From Candidatus Pristimantibacillus lignocellulolyticus (GTDB lineage Bacteria; Bacillota; Bacilli; Paenibacillales; Paenibacillaceae), in assembly GCA_023639215.1 (NCBI GenBank), contig CP097899.1:4708001-4772000 (forward strand): a DNA stretch of 64,000 bases, given 5' to 3'. The notes beneath the pieces are model-generated. The model ran no database searches, was not told the origin of the DNA, and was given only the letters and a program-made list of their open reading frames with translations. Below are positions 35,484 through 44,429 of the stretch, one piece after another; within the stretch, counting starts at the first letter, position 1, and the number at the start of each line of letters is the position of its first letter. The position numbers and the translations under genes were made by a program.

Positions 35484-35876
35484 ATGCAAAAATTGATGAT
35501 CAGTCTATTATTAATCTGTATTCTCTGTACAGGTTGTTATAGCGGAAATAGTAAACCTAAAACGATAAGTGAGCTCTATAAAGGTGACATTATGAAAGTA
35601 GATAGAATTGCAATTTTGGATGGAGGAACTGGAAAAGAAAAGACAGATGAGAATGCAGATCATATTGTCTCTTTGCTAGAAGTGATAAAGGATGAGACGT
35701 TGACTCTTAATTCTGATCAAGGAGAACGTGATGGATTCAGTTATGTAGTAGAACTATATGAAGGAGAGAAACTTAAGATGGTCTTCTCTCCTAATAGTTT
35801 CAAGAAAAAGTACTATATTACTGATGAAAGCTTGACGATTTCAATTCAGCAGTTCTTTGACGGGACGACTGAGTGA
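35484..35876 (+). CDS. Small lipoprotein of unknown function
   Basis: A 130-residue protein with signal peptide and lipobox LCTGC (lipidated cysteine 18). The mature part (about 110 residues) is charged and contains a likely single domain (VDRIAILDGGTGKEK... FSYVVELYEGEKLKMVFSPN...) similar in pattern to small Bacillales lipoproteins of unknown role. GAGGAG precedes ATG. It is 67 bases downstream of the exporter genes and may be co-transcribed. Confidence 0.75.
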   Translation: MQKLMISLLLICILCTGCYSGNSKPKTISELYKGDIMKVDRIAILDGGTGKEKTDENADHIVSLLEVIKDETLTLNSDQGERDGFSYVVELYEGEKLKMVFSPNSFKKKYYITDESLTISIQQFFDGTTE

Positions 35877-36102
35877 AATTAGATAAATTTAAGGGTGATT
35901 ATTTTCGGAATATAGCTACCATCCCCATTTCATTTATATTTATCATTCCTTCAACTACTTCACTACATGAAACTTAATAACTATAACCCAGCAATAATTC
36001 CTCTTAATAAGCCTTATAATACCTTTTCCACGAAAAGGAATTAGTCATTTTTTGTCGAATAATATCAATTATATTCAATATTAGACTATACTGGAGGCAT
36101 TT

Positions 36103-36912
36103 ATGAATCAACTAGAAGCATTGCTCAAAGTAGCTCCATTATTACAAAAGCTTTATAAGAACGAAGAAACTATGGTTGCCATTACAGATCGTGAAAAATT
36201 TATTTATTTAGAAGCAGATCCATCTATGATTGTTACTGCAGTTGGAGAACCAACTATAGAGGGTGATGGTCTATATGAATCGATGCGTGATAATGAAACC
36301 TACTATGTTGAAATTCCTAAAGAGGTTAGAGGCATGGCATTCAAGGCAGTAACGATGCCTGTTACCGATGATGACGGTGAGATCATCGGATCATTCGGCG
36401 TAGGATGGTCTCTAGCTCAGAAAGATGCTCTTATTGCTGCAGCTACTAATCTAGCAGCTTCTTTGGAACAAATCTCTGTCTCTGTTACCGATATTGCGGA
36501 TAAGGCCCAAACTTTGACCACTGCGCAAGAACATACTTCAGAGCTTATGAAACAAATAAGTCAACAAGCGAAACAAACCGCAGAAATCTCTAAATTAATT
36601 GAAGAGGTCGCTGATCAAAGTCATTTACTTGGTCTAAATGCTGCAATTGAAGCTGCTCGTGCCGGGGAACATGGACTTGGTTTCGGGGTAGTGGCTAATG
36701 AAATTCGTAAGTTAGCACAACATAGTCGAGATGCGGTAAAAAATATTGAGGGTAGTTTGAAAGATATTAATCAATCCATTCAGAACGTAGCGGATAAAGT
36801 TGCTAAAAGTACATTGATGATTCAGTCACAAGCAGCCGCTACACAAGAAGTTACAGCGAGTGTTGAAGAACTAAATTCACTTTCCGAAGTATTAATTGAT
36901 ATGGCCAAATAG
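36103..36912 (+). CDS. Soluble methyl-accepting chemotaxis-type protein (YfmS-like)
   Basis: A 269-residue protein without membrane spans. Residues 1-110 form a PAS/Cache-like sensor (VAITDREKFIYLEAD, IIGSFGVGWS). Residues 130-269 form a short MCP signalling domain with the hairpin tip IEEVADQSHLLGLNAAIEAA followed by RAGEHGLGFGVVANEIRKLA. Similar to the soluble B. subtilis receptor YfmS. It probably signals to CheA/CheW in the cytoplasm. GGAGG precedes ATG. Confidence 0.88.
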   Translation: MNQLEALLKVAPLLQKLYKNEETMVAITDREKFIYLEADPSMIVTAVGEPTIEGDGLYESMRDNETYYVEIPKEVRGMAFKAVTMPVTDDDGEIIGSFGVGWSLAQKDALIAAATNLAASLEQISVSVTDIADKAQTLTTAQEHTSELMKQISQQAKQTAEISKLIEEVADQSHLLGLNAAIEAARAGEHGLGFGVVANEIRKLAQHSRDAVKNIEGSLKDINQSIQNVADKVAKSTLMIQSQAAATQEVTASVEELNSLSEVLIDMAK

Positions 36913-37021
36913 TTGTCTCTCTGATAAAAAATAAAGTCTATCATATTATTCCTCAAGGAATTGTACATATTTCATCATGCCACCGTTCATACTATGGGTA
37001 CTTATGTGGAGGTGAAAATGC

Positions 37022-37207
37022 ATGGGAGAAAAAACAGTATTCAGTGCAGGTGAGAAAGCGCCCAATACCGCTCATTATATCGAAATTGGTGAAAAAAACC
37101 ACGTTATGGGAGTTAAAAATCCACTGAAAATATCATTATCTGCTGGGGATACATTCCCAAACACTTCAAACCACAATCGGAAGTGGTCTAAGGTGGAGAA
37201 AGATTAA
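37022..37207 (+). CDS. yjzC: YjzC-like small protein
   Basis: A 61-residue protein: EKTVFSAGEKAPNTAHYIEI, then a short insert, and KISLSAGDTFPNTSNHNRKW at the end. The pattern FxxGxKAPNxGxYxEIGE...L.AGD.FP...NHNR.W matches the conserved YjzC family of Bacillales; function is unknown. GGAGGTG lies upstream. A strong two-way terminator follows. Confidence 0.82.
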   Translation: MGEKTVFSAGEKAPNTAHYIEIGEKNHVMGVKNPLKISLSAGDTFPNTSNHNRKWSKVEKD

Positions 37208-37254
37208 ATAAGTTTTGAAAATAGTCTATCCGATAAAACAATTATAAGTATGAA

Positions 37255-37285
37255 AAATCTGCCTTCTAGTTAAGAAGGCAGATTT
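37255..37285. terminator. Bidirectional terminator after yjzC
   Basis: AAATCTGCCTTCT/AGAAGGCAGATTT form a perfect stem with a 5-base loop, 48 bases after yjzC; T-rich sequence follows on both strands, so it may also serve the convergent MetE-like gene. Confidence 0.75.
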
Positions 37286-37359
37286 AATTTGTATAAGAGA
37301 TAGCTGCATCGCGGTCCATTAGACTCGTATTCTAAGTAGTAGCCTTTTTCAAATGGAGC

Positions 37360-38478
37360 TTACTTACCCCATACTTCTTCAGAAATTTCTTTAATGAATT
37401 TTAATTTATTCCATTGTTGCTCTTCTGTCAGAATATTACCTTCCTCTGTAGAAGCAAAACCACATTGTGGGCTAAGGCAAAGTTGATCAAGAGGAACATA
37501 TTGTGCCGCTTCATGAATACGAGCGATAATAGCTTCTTTCTCTTCTAACTCTCCGATTTTGGAAGAGACTAGACCAAGAACAATTTTCTGTCCTTGTACA
37601 TGCTTCAATGGCTCAAATGAACCTGATCTGTCTGTATCGAATTCCAAATAAAATGCATCATAATCTGTAATGCTGAATAGTGTTTTCGCGACTGGGTCAT
37701 AGCTACCTGCGCCAGCCCATGTCGATTTGTAGTTACCACGGCATACATGAGATGTGATGACAAGATCTTCTGGCAAATTAGCTACAGCATGCTTGTTCAA
37801 CTCAGCATATACTTTACCGATATCTCCGACAAATATACCTTCTGCTTCTCTAGCATTAATGAATGATTCATCACAAAGCATTCCCCAAGTGCAATCATCA
37901 ATTTGCAAGCTACGACAACCCGCAGCATAGATTGCTCTAATAAAACCTTGATACGCATTAGCGATATCATGCAATAGCTCATCAAAATTAGGATAATGTT
38001 GTTGTAATGCTGCTTGATTTTCAAATCGTTGAAGCTCAAGTAATAGTTGTGCAGGAGCAGGAATCGTTTGTCTAGCAATCGCATTTTCGCCCGCTACTTC
38101 TTGCAAAAATTTAAAGTCATTAATAAATGGATGTTCACTAAATCCGATTTTACCAGTTACACGTGCAGTTTCTGGACGTGACTCTACACCGTGGAATACA
38201 TAACCTTGAGGTACTCCTGCTTTTTCAACGCCATCAAGTCCCCACATAAAGTCAAGATGCCACCAAGAACGTCTAAATTCTCCATCCGTTACAGCTTTTA
38301 AGCCAACTTCTTTTTGCTTCGCTACTAGATTAATTATCTCTTGATCTTCTACCACTTTTAATTGCTCGGCTGTAATTATTCCATCTAGAAACTGTTGACG
38401 TGCTTGTTTTAATATTTCTGGTCGTAGGAAACTACCTACGACATCATTTTTAAATGGTGAATTGTGATTAGTGCACAT
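37360..38478 (-). CDS. MetE-like cobalamin-independent methyltransferase (YxjG/YxjH family)
   Basis: A 372-residue protein equal to the C-terminal catalytic half of MetE. Zinc ligands are visible in SHVCRGN (His, Cys) and SPQCGF (Cys), with a glutamate in FDTDRSGSFEPL. It opens NDVVGSFLRP and has TDGEFRRSWWHLDFMW. Family members are tied to methionine recycling. The upstream MET-box at 38605-38621 and adjacent LysR gene support control by methionine status. No SAM riboswitch is present. AGAGGAGAG precedes ATG. Confidence 0.88.
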   Translation of the reverse strand: MCTNHNSPFKNDVVGSFLRPEILKQARQQFLDGIITAEQLKVVEDQEIINLVAKQKEVGLKAVTDGEFRRSWWHLDFMWGLDGVEKAGVPQGYVFHGVESRPETARVTGKIGFSEHPFINDFKFLQEVAGENAIARQTIPAPAQLLLELQRFENQAALQQHYPNFDELLHDIANAYQGFIRAIYAAGCRSLQIDDCTWGMLCDESFINAREAEGIFVGDIGKVYAELNKHAVANLPEDLVITSHVCRGNYKSTWAGAGSYDPVAKTLFSITDYDAFYLEFDTDRSGSFEPLKHVQGQKIVLGLVSSKIGELEEKEAIIARIHEAAQYVPLDQLCLSPQCGFASTEEGNILTEEQQWNKLKFIKEISEEVWGK

Positions 38479-38604
38479 GTATAATCTCTCCTCTGAATAC
38501 GGATCTTTTTAGTTATTTCTTCCTTGAACCGCGTCTCTTAGCTGTTGAATCAAGATTACCATAGCCAAGCTAATCATAAGTAACGCTAATAATCTATATC
38601 CAGG

Positions 38605-38621
38605 TATAGATTGAAACTATA
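38605..38621. promoter_or_regulatory. MET-box, operator for a MetR/MtaR-type LysR regulator
   Basis: TATAGATTGAAACTATA differs at one position from the streptococcal MET-box palindrome TATAGTTTNAAACTATA (read on either strand). It lies between the LysR gene and the MetE-like gene, about 125 bases before the latter's start. Confidence 0.7.
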
Positions 38622-38641
38622 ACGAACTTAAAAGTATTGAT

Positions 38642-39541
38642 CTATTCAATATGATGGTGTAAAGCTTCAATATACGATTCTGCAAGATGTGACAAACTTA
38701 CATTTTTATGTGCAATCCATCCGATTTCAATATCATCAACGATCTCAAGCGGTACCGGTATTATGTCATTACCATTAAGATCTTTACTCAGTACACCTGA
38801 TGAAATGGTATAACCATTCAAACCAATTAATAGATTGAATAATGTAGCGCGATCAGTTACTTTAATACTTTTCGGACGAGAAACCGTACTTAAAATTTCT
38901 TCAGAGAAATAGAAAGAATTATATTCTCCCTGCTCAAAGCTGAGGTAAGGATATTCCTCTAGATCTTCCATCGTCACAGATGTTTGCTTCGCTAAAGGAT
39001 TATTGACACTTATAAATACATGTGGTTTAGCAATAAATAAACGATGAAACACTAGATTACCTTCTCTAAGTAATTTCGAAATAACTTTCCGGTTGAAATC
39101 ATTAAGAAATAGAATACCAATTTCACTACGCATAGACTTTACATCATCGATAATTTCATGAGTTTTCGTTTCACGAAGCGCTAATTCATATTCAAGTTGA
39201 CCATGCTGTTTCACAAGTTGAACAAATGCGTTCACCGCGAACGCATAATGCTGAGTAGATACCGAGAAATGTTGCGGAGATGGAGCAGCATCCAAGTAAC
39301 GATTTTCTAATAGTTCAGCTTGCTCTACAACTTGGCGTGCATAGCTAAGAAATTCAATACCTTCCTGAGTTAACGTTATTCCTTTATTGGTACGCTCGAA
39401 AATTGTAATGCTTAGTTCATTTTCAAGCTCTTTAATTGCATTAGAAAGGCTCGGTTGCGAAATAAATAGAAATCTTGCTGCTTCATTCATTGAGCCACGC
39501 TTATTAATTTCAAGTACATACTTCAATTGTTGTAATGTCAT
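38642..39541 (-). CDS. LysR-family regulator, MetR/MtaR/CysB-like
   Basis: A 299-residue protein. The winged helix-turn-helix (1-60: SMNEAARFLFISQPSLSNAI, ELENELSITIFERT) is followed by a periplasmic-binding-like effector domain (90-299). It lies directly upstream of the MetE-like gene, and a MET-box sits in between, so it probably controls that gene according to methionine or O-acetylserine/homoserine levels. AGGAGG precedes ATG. Confidence 0.87.
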   Translation of the reverse strand: MTLQQLKYVLEINKRGSMNEAARFLFISQPSLSNAIKELENELSITIFERTNKGITLTQEGIEFLSYARQVVEQAELLENRYLDAAPSPQHFSVSTQHYAFAVNAFVQLVKQHGQLEYELALRETKTHEIIDDVKSMRSEIGILFLNDFNRKVISKLLREGNLVFHRLFIAKPHVFISVNNPLAKQTSVTMEDLEEYPYLSFEQGEYNSFYFSEEILSTVSRPKSIKVTDRATLFNLLIGLNGYTISSGVLSKDLNGNDIIPVPLEIVDDIEIGWIAHKNVSLSHLAESYIEALHHHIE

Positions 39542-39611
39542 CAGTTCCTCCTACAGACATAATATAATCTCATCATAACGAAACCTGATTATATTGGCTA
39601 GTGCTACAAAA

Positions 39612-39645
39612 AAAAGCATATGCATTTTGATATGCACATGCTTTT
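39612..39645 (-). terminator. Terminator after the FMN reductase gene
   Basis: An AAAAGCATaTGCAT/ATGCAcATGCTTTT hairpin is followed on the minus strand by eight T residues, 34 bases past the stop at 39680. Confidence 0.85.
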
Positions 39646-39679
39646 CCATCCATATTAAGGTCAACCTACTTTATGTCAA

Positions 39680-40216
39680 TTAACGAATTGTTTTTAGCGC
39701 AGTAGACCAAGGAATAACTTGATCAAGCATTTGATTCACAGAATCAGCTTGAACTTCTTTTGGCTTGAATACTGTACCATTTTCGAAATCAGTGAATAGA
39801 GAAAGTGCAGGATGCACACGAACATCAGCGACTAGTAATTCTCCAAGAATTCCACGTAGATGCTCAGCTGCACGTGCTCCACCTACTGAACCATAGGATA
39901 CGATACCAGCAGCTTTGTTGTTCCACTCTTCACGAAGGTAATCTAACGCGTTTTTCAATGCACCAGTAATAGAGTGATTGTACTCTTGAACGATAAATAC
40001 GAAACCGTCACAATCTTTAATACGAGCAGACCATGCACCTACTCCAGATGCGTCTCCACCAGGTTCACCTAAAAGCGGTAATTTGAAATCAGCGATATCA
40101 ATAATTTCATATTGAGCATCATTACGTTGGTCTGCTATGCTCTTCACCCATTCACCAACTTGCGGACTTACACGACCTTCACGAGTACTACCTAGAACGA
40201 TACCAATTTTCAACAT
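39680..40216 (-). CDS. NADPH-dependent FMN reductase / azoreductase family
   Basis: A 178-residue flavodoxin-like protein. FMN phosphate loop GSTREGRVSPQVG, EYNHSITGALKNALDYL, and SYGSVGGARAAEHLR are typical. The start MLKIGIV is chosen for GGAGG seven bases upstream. The frame continues 20 codons upstream (MGILSKLFGTKK...), also with a weaker GGAG, so a longer product is possible. It lies 71 bases after the ring-cleaving dioxygenase gene and probably detoxifies quinones or azo compounds with it. Confidence 0.86.
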   Translation of the reverse strand: MLKIGIVLGSTREGRVSPQVGEWVKSIADQRNDAQYEIIDIADFKLPLLGEPGGDASGVGAWSARIKDCDGFVFIVQEYNHSITGALKNALDYLREEWNNKAAGIVSYGSVGGARAAEHLRGILGELLVADVRVHPALSLFTDFENGTVFKPKEVQADSVNQMLDQVIPWSTALKTIR

Positions 40217-40286
40217 TTCAATTCCTCCATTATTTTCATCTTTTTTTGTACCAAATAACTTACTTAATATGCCCATTTTACTCTTA

Positions 40287-41267
40287 TTACTCCTTTGTAA
40301 ATTCGATTGTGCTTCTTACTGTATTAATAGGTCTAACTTGACTTTCAATCTGTGCACGCTTCGGCTCAAGGAATGGTGGCAGTGATAATTTTTCACCAAC
40401 TGTCTCATATTCCTCGTCTCCCATGAAACCAGGTCCATCTGTTGCCAGTTCAAATAAAATTTGTGGTGCAACACGTGTATATAAAGACTCGAAGAAATGT
40501 CGATTAACATATCCCGATGTGTTAAACCCAAAACTTTCAAATCTCTCTGTCCACTCATCTAAGACAGCTCGATCTTCAACGCGGAAAGCAGCATGATGCA
40601 CTGTTCCAAAACCTTGTCTGGCAGGAGGTAAGCTGTCATTATGCTCAACTATAATTTGAGCCCCATTACCACCTAGACCGCCTTCAAACAAGTAAAAGCT
40701 ATCCTCTTGTGCAATTTCTTTGAAAAGCATTACTTTCTCAAGCATTTCCTTGAAGTATTTAAAGTTAGCAATACGAATGAAGATTGGACCTAGCCCAGTT
40801 ATCGCATATTCCAATGGAATATGACCTTTTTGCCACGGCGTTCCTGATTCAACACCGCTGTTGTTCTCATCTGAAATTAGCTGATATTGTTGATCATCAA
40901 AATCGACGAATGATAATGTCTTCTTACCAAACTGTTCTTGTATACCATTATGTTCTACTTTTAGTCGATCAAAACGTTTTACCCAATATTGTAGAGCGGC
41001 ATCCGTCGGAACGCGGAATGAAGTCTTTGAAATTTCATTCGTTCCATGAACTCCCTTTGGAATGTTCGGAAAATCAAAGAACGTCATATCTGTCCCAGCA
41101 GATCCTTTATCATCCGCAAAGAATAAGTGATACGTTTGAATATCATCTTGGTTAACTGTTTTCTTTACTAATCTCATACCCAATGTATACGTAAAAAACT
41201 CATAATTTTTCTCTGCACTACTCGTTATCGCAGTTACATGATGAATACCTTTTAATTCATTAACCAT
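40287..41267 (-). CDS. Ring-cleaving dioxygenase, glyoxalase/VOC type (MhqA/MhqO family)
   Basis: A 326-residue protein with two pairs of betaalphabetabetabeta modules (ELKGIHHVTAITSSAEKNYEF, and GFGTVHHAAFRVEDRA). Metal ligands are His in HHVT and HHAAF and Glu in LFELATDGPGF. Homologues (MhqA, MhqE, MhqO) are induced by quinones and open hydroquinone rings. The start MVNELKG lies 7 bases after GAGGGG; an upstream ATG overlaps that site. Two similar palindromes upstream (41334 and 41472) probably bind an MhqR-type regulator. Confidence 0.86.
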   Translation of the reverse strand: MVNELKGIHHVTAITSSAEKNYEFFTYTLGMRLVKKTVNQDDIQTYHLFFADDKGSAGTDMTFFDFPNIPKGVHGTNEISKTSFRVPTDAALQYWVKRFDRLKVEHNGIQEQFGKKTLSFVDFDDQQYQLISDENNSGVESGTPWQKGHIPLEYAITGLGPIFIRIANFKYFKEMLEKVMLFKEIAQEDSFYLFEGGLGGNGAQIIVEHNDSLPPARQGFGTVHHAAFRVEDRAVLDEWTERFESFGFNTSGYVNRHFFESLYTRVAPQILFELATDGPGFMGDEEYETVGEKLSLPPFLEPKRAQIESQVRPINTVRSTIEFTKE

Positions 41268-41333
41268 TTCTACACCCCTCATTTTTGCAGATTAGATTAT
41301 TTTCTTATAATGCACAATTCGAGTGCAAACCAT

Positions 41334-41359
41334 TATATATCTTTAATTTAAGATATATA
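41334..41359. promoter_or_regulatory. Palindromic operator 1, MhqR/MarR-like
   Basis: TATATATCTT and AAGATATATA are perfect 10-base arms around TAATTT, 70 bases before the dioxygenase start. It contains the pattern TATCTN8AGATA. Confidence 0.65.
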
Positions 41360-41471
41360 ATAAAAACTAAGATCAACACTTTCTTAAGCAACTTATTTTC
41401 ATGTATTTATTCACAGATACATTTAATAACTACCCATTGATAAAGTGTTTTGATTATATTTCAAAGTTAAG

Positions 41472-41489
41472 TATCTTTAACTTAAGACA
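41472..41489. promoter_or_regulatory. Palindromic operator 2, MhqR/MarR-like
   Basis: TATCTTTAACTTAAGACA repeats the core of operator 1 with one weaker end, about 134 bases further upstream. Confidence 0.5.
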
Positions 41490-41607
41490 ATGTTATCATG
41501 AGTATTCTTCTTTGTCAAACAAAAAAATACTTTTAATTAGTTCTTAATAAATATATGCAAGCGACGCTGCTTACTACATGGTGCCGCTCGCATTTTTTCT
41601 ATATTTA

Positions 41608-42663
41608 TCAAGGTAACTTATTTTGCAATTCGTTCCATGTACTAAGTGCTTCTGCTCTTGAGTTTGCTGGTGCAACGATCCATAAATCTTTCGTCGTTTT
41701 TAAATCTTTTTTCATTTCCGTTTCTTCCGCCGTATTCGAATCACTATCTAACGGTTCAAATATATTGATGCTTATTTTGGAAAAATCATCTGACATTCGG
41801 ATAACTCCATTAAAGCTTGAACTCACAGTTCCATTTAGAAAGGATGAGATATCTATAAAACCAAATAAGTGATTGTCTACTTCTTGGAGAAACGAAATAT
41901 AGCTTGAATTCTCAACTTTTGTAAACTCATTATTATGAATACTAAATGTCCCTTCAAATCTCTTGTAGTTAAACCACTGTGTATAGTACTTGCCTTTAAT
42001 CGTAATTTTCGTATTTTCTACAATTGTTCCATCGTCCATACGAAATTGAACTGCAGAGAGTTCTTTATCAATGTTATGTGGAATACCTGATATTAAATAT
42101 AATATCCTCGTAACAATAGCTAGACAAATTAAAGACACTATAACGATTATAATTGGTTTAATAATTTTATGTAGCACATCACGTTTTTTCTGAGCAGCTA
42201 TAAATTTCTCATAGGCAAGTTCTTTCTCTTCCGCAGATTCAGTTTCAAATTGTGATATTTTATACTGATATGCAAATTTATGTAATGGAGTACGGCTTAC
42301 TTCAACTGACAACCGTTCAACAAGATGTTTGGCATCTGAGATCACTTCCTGCTGAATACGTTCAATTGCTTTGATAACAGCAAGATCTTGATTCTCTTTT
42401 TGAGGTGAGACATTAAGTTGTTGAGACAATATGTCATTTATCTGCTCAGGTTGAGTTTGTAGTGCAATTATATGCTCCATACTAAAATTCCATTTTGTAA
42501 GAGCTGCGGTTACTATTAACTGTTCTATGTTGTCTTCGGTATATATATAATGCTTCTCACCATTAATGGTTTCAATATTAGGAGATATCAGCTTTCTTTC
42601 TACACATTCAAGAATCAATTGTTCAGTAAGACTTGTTCGAGAACAGACTTCCTGTATTTTCAT
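41608..42663 (-). CDS. Membrane-anchored MerR-type protein with an extracytoplasmic domain
   Basis: A 351-residue protein. Residues 1-70 look like a MerR winged helix (IQEVCSRTSLTEQLILECVE, YIYTEDNIEQLI). A coiled region (85-160) leads to one membrane span (about 166-192). The outer part (200-351) is beta-rich and unrecognised. By layout it resembles a one-component sensor in which an outer domain controls a tethered DNA-binding domain. GAGGAG lies 13 bases before ATG. A hairpin just past the stop (41558-41600) lacks a T-run in this direction. Confidence 0.7.
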   Translation of the reverse strand: MKIQEVCSRTSLTEQLILECVERKLISPNIETINGEKHYIYTEDNIEQLIVTAALTKWNFSMEHIIALQTQPEQINDILSQQLNVSPQKENQDLAVIKAIERIQQEVISDAKHLVERLSVEVSRTPLHKFAYQYKISQFETESAEEKELAYEKFIAAQKKRDVLHKIIKPIIIVIVSLICLAIVTRILYLISGIPHNIDKELSAVQFRMDDGTIVENTKITIKGKYYTQWFNYKRFEGTFSIHNNEFTKVENSSYISFLQEVDNHLFGFIDISSFLNGTVSSSFNGVIRMSDDFSKISINIFEPLDSDSNTAEETEMKKDLKTTKDLWIVAPANSRAEALSTWNELQNKLP

Positions 42664-42890
42664 GCTTATTTTAACTCCTCTTCATCCCGATACTACTATC
42701 GTGTAACAAACGTTAACCATAATTAAAATAATGTATATCGCTATCATCACTTATAACTTGTAATCGTATTATAATATAACACTCCAATAATTCCCATGTT
42801 TATTATATTTTCTCTGCAACTGAATCATTTCATCACAAATAATCGATACAGAACAAATGTTCGTATATAATAGTGGTTGAGGTGATAGAA

Positions 42891-43148
42891 ATGAACGAAA
42901 ACATATCTTTTCAATCGACTAAGCAACATTGTTGCTCCTATATGACCACTTACTCTAATTACGATCAGTTATTACAGGAGATACTAATTTCAAAATCTCA
43001 GCATGTTATGATTGAACTTCAATTATTTGATGATTATGAAGACTTACGCTTAATAGGCATAATCGAGGATATCGATACGAAGAGTGGAACGATTCGAATA
43101 GATGGTGAGTGGTTTCAACTCAATAAAGTCAAAGGGATATCGCGGTAA
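42891..43148 (+). CDS. Small YolD-like protein
   Basis: An 85-residue protein starting MNENISFQST. The core (LLQEILISKSQHVMIELQLF, then LRLIGIIEDIDTKSGTIRI) ends in FQLNKVKGIS, which fits the small Sm-like barrel of YolD proteins (helix, then G.I..ID...I.i....i.l..I..I). YolD proteins often accompany Y-family polymerases, but none is here. The start is set after GAGGTGATAGAA; a frame extension of six codons overlaps that site. Confidence 0.5.
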   Translation: MNENISFQSTKQHCCSYMTTYSNYDQLLQEILISKSQHVMIELQLFDDYEDLRLIGIIEDIDTKSGTIRIDGEWFQLNKVKGISR

Positions 43149-43181
43149 TTTAATATTGTACGATAGAAGTAAATAATGGCC

Positions 43182-43230
43182 GCATCTGTTCACATCATCA
43201 GTGAGCAAATGCAGCCTATTGAAATAAAGG
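43182..43230. repeat. Dispersed hairpin repeat, copy A
   Basis: GCATCTGTTCAC..GTGAGCAAATGC forms a hairpin followed by AGCCTATTGAAAT. A second copy with compensating changes is at 60366-60413. No T-run follows, so it is not a typical terminator. Confidence 0.65.
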
Positions 43231-43283
43231 AATATAATAAGGTTCTTCACTTATTTATTTCATATGAGTAATGACTCATTGTT

Positions 43284-44372
43284 CTACACATAGTCTCCTG
43301 GTGCCGTTTTACTACTCATCGCTACTCCAAAATCTGTATAGATTCTTTGGCTTAGATTATTGCCTCTATCCTCTGCAATATGGTAGGCAAGCACCTGGAA
43401 CGGAATGACAAGAACAAGCGGTGCCATCCATTCATTAATATCGAGATCTAATCCAATCGTACGAGTATCACTTGATGCTTCAAGTTGGATACAATACGTA
43501 TAAGCTGTGTACTTACTTTCATATTGCTTTAATCGTATCATACGATCTCTAACCTTACTTTCTGTTTCAATAAAGAAAATACGATGTTCTTTATTAACTT
43601 CCAAATAAGGACCATGCATAAATGCTTCTAGCTCTATACCTCTTGTCGGCACGCGGACAGTCTCAATAAATTTCGTTTCAAATTCATTTACCGTTCCAAC
43701 AGAAGGGCCATAACCGACAGCAGTAAACTTAGGTGCTATTAGAAGTTCTTCCTTATACTGTTCATAGAAAACTTCAGTTTTATTAATAATTCGATGAATA
43801 GAACGACATGCAATATTAAATTGATTCAATTGACTTTGAACTTCTTTTTCAGTAACTGTACCACTCAATTGGCCTATACGTAATCCTACAAGCATCAACG
43901 TTAATACGGTTGCTGTGAAACCTTTCGTGACATAGCCTACTCGCTCTTTGCCACAACCTACATCAACCATAACGTCTGCAACTTCAGACATTGTGCTTTG
44001 AACATCACTGGAAAGAGCCGCAATTGGAAGGCCACTCTCTAGTTTAATTCGTTCTAGCGCGCCGATAGTTGACGTACTTTGACCGCTTTGTGAAACACCT
44101 ACAATATAATCGATGTGATCTGACAACTGATCATAATTAGTGAAATGAAATGGTTCTCTTACATCCAATAGCGCACCAGTCATTTTCTCTACATAATAGC
44201 GAGCACTTTGTGCCGCGTTTATACTAGAACCAGTTGCAAGAACTAGCCAGTACTTTTTCCCAAGAGCTTGTCTAGCCATTGCCTCCACACTACTTGGATA
44301 TTGACTTAAAATCTGCAAGGTCATTTGCTCTTGCTCAAGAATATATGACTTCATCGTTGGCTTAATCTCCAT
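43284..44372 (-). CDS. SIS-domain sugar-phosphate isomerase/deaminase
   Basis: A 362-residue protein with two SIS domains, like the isomerase half of GlmS. Sugar-phosphate loops are ATGSSINAAQSARYY and VSQSGQSTST. The segment ELEAFMHGPYLEVN corresponds to E..LKHGP of GlmS. It lacks the glutaminase domain, as in GlmD, AgaS or FrlB, which deaminate or deglycate sugar phosphates. The start MEIKPT has GGAGG six bases upstream. It is the last gene of the sugar operon; glucosamine-6-phosphate deaminase is a reasonable guess given the ROK kinase and GH9 enzymes. Confidence 0.82.
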   Translation of the reverse strand: MEIKPTMKSYILEQEQMTLQILSQYPSSVEAMARQALGKKYWLVLATGSSINAAQSARYYVEKMTGALLDVREPFHFTNYDQLSDHIDYIVGVSQSGQSTSTIGALERIKLESGLPIAALSSDVQSTMSEVADVMVDVGCGKERVGYVTKGFTATVLTLMLVGLRIGQLSGTVTEKEVQSQLNQFNIACRSIHRIINKTEVFYEQYKEELLIAPKFTAVGYGPSVGTVNEFETKFIETVRVPTRGIELEAFMHGPYLEVNKEHRIFFIETESKVRDRMIRLKQYESKYTAYTYCIQLEASSDTRTIGLDLDINEWMAPLVLVIPFQVLAYHIAEDRGNNLSQRIYTDFGVAMSSKTAPGDYV

Positions 44373-44429
44373 CCTAATCCTCCTTTTCCATCTCGTCATA
44401 CTTGATGATGGAATTTATCTGTATATGAA

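Noticed and set aside
38479..38641. SAM riboswitch expected before the MetE-like gene
   Set aside because: None of the conserved S-box segments is present on the minus strand; the MET-box gives a better explanation.
40784..41155. 123-residue plus-strand ORF over the dioxygenase gene
   Set aside because: It is antisense to a well-supported gene, with no motif or ribosome binding site.
41558..41600. Hairpin past the stop of the MerR-type gene
   Set aside because: The T-run follows on the plus strand, where no gene ends; on the minus strand it lacks a T-run, so it was not listed as a terminator.
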